Origin: Flavobacterium cupreum
GTDB lineage: Bacteria; Bacteroidota; Bacteroidia; Flavobacteriales; Flavobacteriaceae
Direction: 5' to 3'
NCBI RefSeq assembly: GCF_003996965.1
Contig: NZ_QWDM01000010.1
Location: forward strand, 145,430-209,429
Length of the DNA: 64,000 nt
In this document: positions 1-8,200 of the stretch, piece by piece
How positions within the stretch are numbered: the stretch's first letter is position 1
Layout of the letters: the number at the start of each line of letters is the position of its first letter
Position numbers and translations under genes: made by a program
The notes under the pieces: model-generated
The model's database searches: none
What the model saw: only the letters and a program-made list of their open reading frames with translations
Told to the model about the DNA's origin: nothing

Positions 1-6
1 TTATTA

Positions 7-44
7 AGAAAAACCCGTTTGCGAATAAAAAACGCAAACGGGTT
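7..44 (-). terminator. Rho-independent terminator of the DUF1761 gene
   Basis: A perfect 12-bp inverted repeat (arms 12-23 and 33-44, AACCCGTTTGCG and its complement) is followed on the minus strand by a T-rich run. It lies 14 bp after the stop codon of the 58-546 gene, so it ends that transcript. Confidence 0.85.
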
Positions 45-57
45 CTATATGGATAAG

Positions 58-546
58 TTAGGCGAATCCGCAAATTACGCCGCCCATTAAAGTGAGTGAC
101 ACCGTCCAGAATCCGGCATGAATTAAAATGTATTTCCAGGATCTTCTTTCAAACAAGGCAGTAACGCCGATAACAGGTAAAGCAAAAAATAAACCTGAGA
201 TAAAGCCATGCAGGGCACCATGTTTAAAAGTACGATACGCTGTTCCATAATCTGCCATGAAAGCAGCGAAAGAAGGTTTTGCACTTTCAACTAGAGGCGG
301 CCCGCCAACCATTCCGATTGCGCCGGACTGATGAATCGTTAACGACATGAGGGTCATGGTAATCATTAAGGAAAAGACATACGTCAAACCGAAGATTTTA
401 AGCATATTACCCGTACGGAGCTGCTCCTGGGTAAGGTTATTTTCTCTCATCCAGATCGTTCCAAAGACTTTGGGATGGTACCAGACAAAACCGACAACAA
501 GTGTAATCACAGCGGATAAAAACAATGCAACAGGGTTAAATTCCAT
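58..546 (-). CDS. DUF1761 family membrane protein
   Basis: 162-aa integral membrane protein of the DUF1761 family, whose function is unknown. The sequence shows about four hydrophobic segments: the N-terminus (residues 7-24, followed by the WYHPKVFG motif usual in this family), the middle (about 50-70), and two near the C-terminus (about 112-130 and 138-160). The WYHP motif just after the first segment and a conserved Trp-Met stretch (IWMREN) support the family. It stands alone, with a strong terminator behind it and a divergent LRR gene in front. Length agrees with the family (140-170 aa). Family call is by recognition; no role can be inferred from neighbours. Confidence 0.8.
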   Translation of the reverse strand: MEFNPVALFLSAVITLVVGFVWYHPKVFGTIWMRENNLTQEQLRTGNMLKIFGLTYVFSLMITMTLMSLTIHQSGAIGMVGGPPLVESAKPSFAAFMADYGTAYRTFKHGALHGFISGLFFALPVIGVTALFERRSWKYILIHAGFWTVSLTLMGGVICGFA

Positions 547-692
547 AATATGAGGTTTTTAGGATTAGTTGTTTCAAATTTAATCAAAAAAATACAACTT
601 TCTGCTTTTCAATTTAAGTAGTATAAATACGACTAAACATTTACTTATCAACAGTTTATCGACATTCTATGTATTATAACCGTAAAAATGTA

Positions 693-700
693 TAATTTTG
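693..700 (+). promoter_or_regulatory. Bacteroidota-type -7 element for the LRR gene
   Basis: TAATTTTG matches the Bacteroidota -7 consensus TAnnTTTG and lies 28 bp before the ATG of the LRR gene, leaving a short leader. I see no clear TTTG at the -33 position, so this is a moderate call. Confidence 0.5.
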
Positions 701-727
701 CCCTGAAAACAAATCCCCAAATCTGTT

Positions 728-1585
728 ATGAAAAGTTATATCACTCTTTTTTTAGCACTTGTTTTTTCTCATACTATTTTTGCAGATACTGTTTCTGATA
801 AAGAAAAAGATGCCCTTATTAAATTGTACCATGCTACAAATGGATCACAATGGAAAGTAAAATGGGATTTATCACTGTCAGTATCAACATGGTATGGAGT
901 AACAGCTGAAAACGGAAAAGTAGTCGGGCTCAATTTAGCCAACAATAATTTGCAGGGAGAATTACCCGGTGAATTTTATGATTTGGTGCATTTAGTAGCT
1001 GTAGATTTGCACAAAAATAATCTGAAGGGGCAGCTTTCCGCCACCATTCATAACCTGAAAGAACTGGAAGTTTTGGATGTTTCTATTAATCAATTATCAG
1101 GAACAATACCCGCTTCTATCTGTGAATTAAAAAAACTTAAGGATTTAGCGCTTTTTGAAAATAAAATTTCCGGAGAATTACCGTTGGAGATTGGAAAACT
1201 GGGCAGCTTAGAAACCTTATCACTGTTTAATAATAAACTGCACGGGCCATTACCAGGATCACTATATAAAATTCGTACTCTGAAAGTATTACTTCTGAAT
1301 AATAATAAGATGTCAGGAACGCTTAGCAGAGAAATATTGAATTTTTCTGCACTCGAAAATTTGAGCTTGTTTGATAATGGTTTTGAAGGTGCAATCCCTT
1401 CAGGGCTGGAGAAGCTGCATCATTTATCTGAAATGAATCTTTCGTATAATAAATTTAAGGGAGCCGTTTCTAAAAATCTGGCATTGCTAGATGCGCTGAA
1501 TCTGACTATGTTTGATGAAAACGGAAATCCGGTTTTATTGCCAATTACTACTGAAAAAGAAACGACAGATGTTACCCAAAATTAA
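728..1585 (+). CDS. Secreted leucine-rich-repeat protein
   Basis: 285-aa protein with a Sec signal peptide (residues 1-19, ending TIFA-D) and about eight LRRs of 23-24 residues of the plant-like type, with the recurring pattern LxxLxLxxNxLxGxLPxx (residues about 75-265). An N-terminal cap of the form ALIKLYHATNGSQWK..W followed by WYGVT is typical of bacterial LRR proteins related to plant receptor ectodomains. Such proteins bind other proteins or surface ligands; the partner here is unknown. There is no T9SS sorting domain or membrane anchor, so it is probably periplasmic or released. It has its own promoter-like element and a terminator at 1651-1679, so it is monocistronic. Confidence 0.8.
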   Translation: MKSYITLFLALVFSHTIFADTVSDKEKDALIKLYHATNGSQWKVKWDLSLSVSTWYGVTAENGKVVGLNLANNNLQGELPGEFYDLVHLVAVDLHKNNLKGQLSATIHNLKELEVLDVSINQLSGTIPASICELKKLKDLALFENKISGELPLEIGKLGSLETLSLFNNKLHGPLPGSLYKIRTLKVLLLNNNKMSGTLSREILNFSALENLSLFDNGFEGAIPSGLEKLHHLSEMNLSYNKFKGAVSKNLALLDALNLTMFDENGNPVLLPITTEKETTDVTQN

Positions 1586-1650
1586 TCGTGCTTAGGACTG
1601 AAAATTACTCTCGTTAACAAGTTGATTACATATATTTAGTTAAGTATTGA

Positions 1651-1679
1651 AAACCGTAACCCCCATTACGGTTTTTTTA
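1651..1679 (+). terminator. Rho-independent terminator of the LRR gene
   Basis: Inverted repeat with arms AAACCGTAA (1651-1659) and TTACGGTTT (1666-1674), followed by a T run, about 65 bp after the LRR stop codon. Confidence 0.8.
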
Positions 1680-1879
1680 TGCTCTTTTTTGAAAAGATTT
1701 CTATAATACTGAAAGTTGTTCCGTGAAATTCCCTTTTTAAATACTATTTGAAGTAAATTTGTGCCGATTTAATAATTATACGGCAGTTTAACAGCGATTT
1801 GATTTTTTTTCATAACTTTAATATCGAATTCAGCAGTGGAGTGTTGATATGATGAAATATTTAATTTTAACTTTTTAAT

Positions 1880-1929
1880 CCTAAAATTATGGTAGTACAG
1901 TATACCTAAAATTATGGTAGTACAGTATA
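1880..1929 (+). repeat. 25-bp tandem duplication over a translation start
   Basis: Two identical adjacent 25-bp copies (1880-1904 and 1905-1929), each containing AAAATTATGGTAGTACAG. Each copy brings an ATG (1889 and 1914). The first ATG opens a 6-codon frame (MVVQYT, stop), and the second starts the 101-aa gene. Confidence 0.95.
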
Positions 1930-2219
1930 AAGGAGAACAATACGGAAAGTCTACAACATTTACGATACGAATTATTGGAAATAATCTTTCAAAAAGCAGT
2001 TCCAATTACCAGATAGATTTATTAATCGGGGAAAAGCAAATCCCTACTTTTACAACTGCAATTCACCAAAGTCTGTCCAATTGCCTGAAAGAAATCTATC
2101 TGTTTAGAAAGTACAACGGAATCAAATTTGACGCTTCTTCAGAAAAAATAGCGACTAAGCTGGTGCCTTACGATCAGGTGTTATACAACTATAATAAATA
2201 CGCTTTGTTTATGGCTTAA
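1914..2219 (+). CDS. Small protein of unknown function
   Basis: 101 aa, not recognised. It has mixed charge, no signal peptide and no membrane segment. Its sequence (MVVQYKGEQYGKS...) looks like an ordinary small cytoplasmic protein. The start at 1914 is the second of two ATGs created by a 25-bp tandem duplication; the upstream copy gives only a 6-codon peptide. A hairpin with a T run follows at 2241-2274. The open frame on the opposite strand (1769-2005) is less convincing because it has no comparable context. Confidence 0.5.
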   Translation: MVVQYKGEQYGKSTTFTIRIIGNNLSKSSSNYQIDLLIGEKQIPTFTTAIHQSLSNCLKEIYLFRKYNGIKFDASSEKIATKLVPYDQVLYNYNKYALFMA

Positions 2220-2240
2220 GGCTTATAAATCAATCATAAA

Positions 2241-2274
2241 AAAAAGACTGTTTGGTAAAGACGGTCTTTTTTTA
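2241..2274. terminator. Probable bidirectional terminator
   Basis: Arms AAAAAGAC (2241-2248) and GTCTTTTT (2264-2271) between two convergent genes, the 101-aa gene and the eCIS ATPase. A-rich and T-rich flanks would allow termination in both directions. The loop is long, so the call is moderate. Confidence 0.5.
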
Positions 2275-2350
2275 TGCCTGATTTTTAGGAACAGGCAGAT
2301 TTCTCTGAAGCTTCGATCTTTACCTGATTTAAATAAAAAAACATCCTCAT

Positions 2351-3655
2351 TTACATCATCTTCCCTTCTTTTGCATATTCTTTTTTAATGCCCTGAACAA
2401 GGTGGTGCAGGTGAATACTTTTGTTTTCGTCTTCCAGTGTTCTCAGGCAGGCATACTGAATGATATTAACAATGTTGGCGCCTGTAATGTCGTATTTTTT
2501 GGAGAGTTCGTTTAGGTTTACATCTTCGGCAATTTTGATTCCTTTGGGCAGGTTATTTTCCCAAAGCTGTAAACGTTCGCCATAGGAAGGCACTTCAAAC
2601 TCAATGATAGACTGAAATCTTCGTGTGAAAGCCGTATCAATATTCGTTTTAAAATTCGAGGCCAGAATAACCAGTCCCGGATGGTTTTCGATACGCTGGA
2701 GCAAATACGAAACTTCCTGATTGGCGTATTTATCATGTGCGTCCCTGACGTTGGTTCTTTTTCCGAAAACCGCATCGGCTTCATCAAAAAAGAGAATCCA
2801 GTCCTTGTCAGCCGCTTTGTCAAAAAGGGAAGAAAGGTTTTTCTCGGTTTCCCCAATGTATTTCGAAATCACCATAGACAAATCAATTCGGTACACATCT
2901 CTTTTGGTATATTTTCCCAACAGGGAAGCTGTAAGTGTTTTTCCGGTTCCGGGTGCGCCGTAAAACATAACCCTGAAGCCCGGTTTGATTTTGGCTTTCA
3001 TGTCCCATTCGTGGAGCAGAATCTCGTTGAATTTGAGCCAGGTTTCTATTTCCTTAATGTAATTTAATGTGGTCGTATTGAGCACCAGATCGTCCCATTC
3101 GAGTGAAGTTTCTATTAGTTGTGCCGGAAAAATACTGCTGAGCTGCGGTTTAAGAATTTTTCCGGTAATGAATTTCTCGATGTATTCGTCTTCTAAAATC
3201 AGTAAACCACTCAGTTTGGGCTCTCCATTCGGAACAGAATCTATTTTGATAATTCCTTTCCGGTAAAGAAAAGACTGATTGTGGAGGTAATTATAGAACG
3301 AAATACGGTTGTCGAGATCATTTCCGCCCACTAAAAACTGAGCTGTTTCACCGGTTGGCAAAATGCCGCGGTGGTTCTTCGTTTTAATGCCGCCAAATTC
3401 GGGTAATTCACCGCCATTGGGTAAATATTCAGCAATAATCGAACTCAGGAAATCGGGTTTGACATGTGGAGCCAAAGCCAGTGCCACCAAAAGAATATCG
3501 ATTTCCGTCAGACTGTTTTCGATAATAAATTCGTTGATAAACCCAGTAGAATCCATTTGATTCAGAACCGGTTTTTCCATTGGGTTTTCGACCTGAAAAA
3601 GGGTGTCAAGCTGAAATACGAATTGGTTTTTTAAGTAAGTGAATACATTTTCCAT
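2351..3655 (-). CDS. eCIS AAA+ ATPase (Afp15-like)
   Basis: 434-aa AAA+ ATPase, the last gene of the injection-system cluster. Walker A is GAPGTGKT (residues 233-240) and Walker B is ILFFDEAD (287-294). An arginine-finger region follows (FTRRFQ), and the C-terminus has a small helical lid. The N-terminal ~200 residues are a family-specific domain. ATPases of this kind are a hallmark of eCIS clusters (Afp15, PVC15) and are thought to act in particle assembly or cargo loading. It starts 1 bp from the stop of the upstream CHAP-like gene, so the two are cotranscribed. Unlike Afp, where the ATPase gene precedes the cap gene, here it follows the cargo genes. Confidence 0.9.
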   Translation of the reverse strand: MENVFTYLKNQFVFQLDTLFQVENPMEKPVLNQMDSTGFINEFIIENSLTEIDILLVALALAPHVKPDFLSSIIAEYLPNGGELPEFGGIKTKNHRGILPTGETAQFLVGGNDLDNRISFYNYLHNQSFLYRKGIIKIDSVPNGEPKLSGLLILEDEYIEKFITGKILKPQLSSIFPAQLIETSLEWDDLVLNTTTLNYIKEIETWLKFNEILLHEWDMKAKIKPGFRVMFYGAPGTGKTLTASLLGKYTKRDVYRIDLSMVISKYIGETEKNLSSLFDKAADKDWILFFDEADAVFGKRTNVRDAHDKYANQEVSYLLQRIENHPGLVILASNFKTNIDTAFTRRFQSIIEFEVPSYGERLQLWENNLPKGIKIAEDVNLNELSKKYDITGANIVNIIQYACLRTLEDENKSIHLHHLVQGIKKEYAKEGKMM

Positions 3656-3656
3656 T

Positions 3657-4478
3657 TTATGCTACTAAAGATTCAATTGAAAAAAAATCTATTTTGGATT
3701 GTTTATAATTCCTGATTCTGTTCATGACGGCGTTTCCGTTATGAGAACCATCAGAATTGGTGTTGCCTTCGATGGTCTCAATCAGATCTCCGTTAACCGC
3801 AGTTACAATTCCGGTATGAAACCAGTCGTTTGTGGTTTTCTGAATCAGAAATACATCTCCGGGTTTTATGAGCGCCGGATTCGTTCTCGCCGCCTGATAA
3901 CGCGTCAGTATTTTTTTCTGAATACCGGTTACACCAACCGTATCGCAGCTATACGTTAAGGGCATCAGGGTTTTGAAGTTTTTTCCCTGAACAGCAGCTG
4001 CCTGGTCAATTATCGCCTGCACAAAGCCCATACACCAAAACCAGTCGCTTCCTTCATGACCGTCCATATAACTTCGGACCCAGGGTCCCGTATTGCTTTG
4101 GTTGTTGATGACGAGTTCGAAAGGATGATTTTTAAGATGGTTTTTGGCTGTACTCAAAATTAATTCTCTCAGATTATTGCCGGGTACAGGATCTTCGAAA
4201 GCCTTTTTAAGAGGGGCTGTCAGTGCATCGAATACCTTTTGGTCTACAGTTCCGGTCTGGGATAAGCCGTTGAATTTTTGAAAATTCAGCACTGCTTTTT
4301 CAGTGGCCGGTCCAAAATCGCCATCAATGCCCGTTGCCGTTCCCGCGTTTGGATTTTGAATAGCAAATAAGTTAAGCCAGGACTGAATTTTTTCAATGTC
4401 TTTTTTATTGTTATTGAGCCCTTTTCTTTGTTGTGTTGCTTTAATAAGCAGCTCTTTTTGGTAAGATGTTTTTTGCAT
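3657..4478 (-). CDS. Peptidoglycan-binding / CHAP-like amidase in eCIS cluster
   Basis: 273 aa. Residues about 25-90 form a PG_binding_1 domain (GIDGDFGPATEKAVLNFQ). Residues about 105-270 look like a CHAP/NlpC-type cysteine amidase: DWFWCMGFVQ supplies the candidate Cys, WFHTGIV the His, and IEGNTN the third polar residue. No signal peptide is visible, so it is not exported by Sec. The likely roles are opening the producer wall for particle release, or acting as a payload that cuts peptidoglycan. It sits in the eCIS operon, 1 bp from the ATPase gene and about 50 bp after the HEAT-like gene. Domain calls are by motif; role is inferred from context. Confidence 0.75.
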   Translation of the reverse strand: MQKTSYQKELLIKATQQRKGLNNNKKDIEKIQSWLNLFAIQNPNAGTATGIDGDFGPATEKAVLNFQKFNGLSQTGTVDQKVFDALTAPLKKAFEDPVPGNNLRELILSTAKNHLKNHPFELVINNQSNTGPWVRSYMDGHEGSDWFWCMGFVQAIIDQAAAVQGKNFKTLMPLTYSCDTVGVTGIQKKILTRYQAARTNPALIKPGDVFLIQKTTNDWFHTGIVTAVNGDLIETIEGNTNSDGSHNGNAVMNRIRNYKQSKIDFFSIESLVA

Positions 4479-4529
4479 GACTAAAGTTTTTTACGGTTAT
4501 AAAAATTGGTTTCGTAGATTGTTTAGGGT

Positions 4530-5201
4530 TTAGGTATTGCCGTTCTGACCAAATAATTTGCTTTCTTTTACAAATTGCATAAGTCTTTCCTGATTAATGG
4601 TTGAAAAATCATATTTGTCTTTAGAAATTATCTCCCTAATTAGTGCATCTTCAATAGGGTTAATTAGGAATAATTCATTTAGAAGCCGTGAAATAAAGAT
4701 CAGGTTGCCATTATATTTTTGGAACAACTTATTAAACATTACTATTACCTGATCTCTGTATATTGGTTTTTGTTTTGCAAATTCAACTAATACTTTAAAG
4801 AGGACGGTTTTAAAATTCCAATCCTTTTTTTCGTCTTGTAAAAATGATTCCAGTTCCGGAATTACTTCCGGTCCCATTAAAGTCAAAACTTTGGGTAATT
4901 CATTCTGATAATCAAATGCTTCTTCATTTTTTGTTTCTGTCAGTGCCTTTAATAATGGCTTGACAGCTTTGATAATTTTTAGTTGGCCTAATGCTCTCCA
5001 TGCATGTCTTGGTGCAAAATCTTCGATTGTAAATCCGGATATAGCACGACTGAGATCAGAAGTACTTATGATATCAATCAATTCATCGTCGTGCTTTTTA
5101 TCTAAGTCCATTTCTTTGACATAGTTTGGCCAGTTAGTAACCAGATTCGCATCTCCATAGGAGAATAATTTTTCTACTTCTTCAGAATATTTGTTTTTCA
5201 T
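4530..5201 (-). CDS. HEAT-like repeat protein, eCIS accessory
   Basis: 223-aa, largely helical protein. Residues about 60-150 read like HEAT-type helical pairs (RHAWRALGQLKIIKAVKPLLKAL, then PKVLTLMGPEVIPELESFL). No signal peptide or membrane segment is visible. Its ATG overlaps the stop codon of the large DUF4157 gene by 4 bp (ATGA), which implies translational coupling. A small helical partner coupled to a payload gene may be a chaperone, adaptor or protective partner for the 1421-aa protein. That is inference from coupling only; no family was recognised with confidence. Confidence 0.6.
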   Translation of the reverse strand: MKNKYSEEVEKLFSYGDANLVTNWPNYVKEMDLDKKHDDELIDIISTSDLSRAISGFTIEDFAPRHAWRALGQLKIIKAVKPLLKALTETKNEEAFDYQNELPKVLTLMGPEVIPELESFLQDEKKDWNFKTVLFKVLVEFAKQKPIYRDQVIVMFNKLFQKYNGNLIFISRLLNELFLINPIEDALIREIISKDKYDFSTINQERLMQFVKESKLFGQNGNT

Positions 5202-8200
5202 TTTATGTAAAAATTAGGTCCGCTTTTAGTTATTGCACCACCAGGAACGTTTAAGGTCTGTATGGCATCTGATATTATCGTATTGTCTCTTTGCAGAGCT
5301 GTTGCGATTTGTCTTACACTTGTAAAATTTGTTTTGGTGTAGACATCGCTTCCAATAGTGATTGTTCCGGCAACTTTATTGGCATTCAATAAATTGGTAA
5401 TTAAAATCTCAGGAGCAACAGCCGGAACAATTGCCAGGTTTGGAAAACTTCCTCTCACAGTGCTATTAAACAGAGAGGTTACAGCAGTTCCGTTTACTTC
5501 ATCCACCTGTGCTGTAATCGATTCAGCAATATAAAAGCCAAGACCCAGTCGGAGTTGGGCGGCAGACGGAGAGGCTGAGGTCAATAAAGCATCATTATTG
5601 GTGTTTTCATAATAATTTACAGTCATCGAATATTTTAAGGTTTTGTTTTTATTGGTTTTTCCAATAGTTTCAGGACCATTATCCATATTGGTATTTAACG
5701 ATTGCGATCCAAAAACGATATTCCAGGTACTCCACGGACCAAATAAACGTGCAGACAAAATGTGCACACCTTTTAATTCTGATTGATTTCCGGCATTTTT
5801 GGCAACATGAGTATCAATATGCGTACTACCGGCAACAATGTTTCTGGATCCTCTTTCCTGACCGGGTCCACTTGCAGGCTCAATATCCGTTAACGGATCT
5901 GCAACTACCGTTTTTGGCCTTCCCTGATCCATTATTGGAGGGGTAATTACTGTTTTTGGTGCTGTCCTAGGTACGCTGTGTGTCATTAATTGAACATAAT
6001 TATAATCCCATGTATCTCCACCATCCGTTACGGAAGAAATGTTTATGACGGATGCCTGGTCACTGTTAACCTTATTTTTAATGGCTTGGGCTTCATCTGG
6101 AGTTACCATTCCTTCATCATTTTCTTTTTCACTTTCACTATCAATTTCCGCTAAAGCTCCGGCAACGGGACCTGCCGGTGTAGCGGCTTGCGGTTCGCTT
6201 CTTCCCATAAGGCGGTCTAACATCGCCATTCCGGTATCTACCGCTTTATTTACCAGCCACGTAAGGGCCTCGTCTACCATTAGGCGAACCGAAACAATCA
6301 TCTCGCCAACCCTGGCACCAATTCCGGAAAGCCCAACCTGATTGGCGAGGAACCCGATGACAATCGGCATGGCCTGACCCATGGTTCTTTCGAGATAATT
6401 GGCAGCTGTCGTTACATTTCCCTGGGCGATATCGGCCACACCGTTGACAAACGAATTGACTACTTCGAGCATTTCACGCAGGTATTTTATAAAACTCTGA
6501 ATCGCACTGTATAAAGCTATTGCCCCATTGATCACCGCCATAATTCCGGTTGGATCCAGCATGCTTAGCAGTCGGGCGGTGATACGGTTTACGATGCGTT
6601 CCATGATAAAGTTTTTCACGGCATCGAGAACGGTATTCCATAAATTACTGAGCTGTTCCTGGATTTTATCCCAAATCGCTGCCATACCGCGTTCCTGAAC
6701 ATCTTTTATGAAAGTCCAGATGCCTTCGAGCGTGTTGATCATGTTGCGGATTTTGGCGACTCTTGCCGGACCAATTCGAGGATGGGCTGCCAGTTTCTCC
6801 CATATTTTTTCCATTGATATGTCAAGGACTTCAAGTACCCATGAGATTACTCCTTTTAAAGTAAAATCGGTAAGCACAGGAATATTGGCATCTTTCAGTT
6901 CGCTCATTAACCAGCCGGTTACGCCGTTAATTAAATGGGTCACAATGTTGTCAAAGAACTGAACAAATCCCTGTTTGATGGCACGTAATATATTTTTAAG
7001 GAAACCGATCGGATCTTTTTTGATGTCGTCGATGGCCTGCATGGCGCGGGTTATAATGTTTCCGATGAGATCGAATGGGAAATTCATGATCTCAAGTATG
7101 GCCACGATGACAATTCGGACGATTTCTGCCACAAAAGCGATAAGGCGTCCGATAGGTTCACCGAATTTTTCAATAATACGAACAAAGGCATCAAGAGGAT
7201 GAATAAGGTCGTCGATTGTAAACGAGTTCCACAGATCGGTAAAGAGCTGGATAATAGCCGCTGGTGTCATGTTTAAAGTAGCAACAGCCGCTTCAATTTC
7301 ACCTGTAATTCGGGCTATGGCACCCGTTTCAACCATTTGGGCATATTGTTCTTCACCGCCGTCCATTAGGCTCATAAAACCTCTTATGAGATTTGGAATG
7401 GAGCGTTCGACAGTTTCGTTGGTAAAAGGATCTTTGCCTATAACTACTTTTATCAGGGAGTACCCTCTTACAGTCGCGGCCTGTGAGGAAAGCCATCCTA
7501 ATAACGACTCTTTCACAAGTTCCAATACCTTAAGCGCCACGCCTGAGGCAAAATCCCAGACTCTTTGCAGGAATCCTCCCGCCTGAGCTGCCAGTGCCGA
7601 AAGATTATCGGCAATGTTGGCCAGATTCGAAGGCTGAATGGCATCCCAAGCAGAATTGATGAGTCCGCGGAGTTCGCCTAACAATGAAGTGAAAGTCCCT
7701 ACCTGAGTGTCCAGCCAGTCGGCCGTTTTTTGAAGCGTGCCTTTTTCACGCATTTGTTCCAGCTCGGTTTGCTTGTCGATCAGGATTAGGAAATCTTCTA
7801 ATATTTCGACAGTGGTCGCATTTACTTCCTCGTCTCTTAACGGATCGTATCTGATTATTTTTTTGATCAGTGACCAGGCCTTGTTTTCTGCCAGTATAGG
7901 TTCTGCCACATCAATCAGCGCTTCTTTGATCCAGGTGATGACCTGATCTACCGTAGCACTTACAAAAGAAGTTATTCTGTGTACTAATTCGCTGAATTTT
8001 TCAGTAACCAAATCGATGATATCGGTATAGGGGAAGGATACTTTATCCCAAACATCTTCCACCATATCCATAATACTGTCGATTGTTAATCCGAGTTCGC
8101 CTAGTTTTCCTTCTACCCAGTCGAAAACTTTTTGCAGTATTCCGTATTCCTGAAGTTTGTCGAATATGGCTGTTCCAAAAGGCACAAGTCCCATCAATCC

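Noticed and set aside
1769..2005. 78-aa minus-strand frame over the duplicated start
   Set aside because: It overlaps the plus-strand gene, which has better context and a following terminator.
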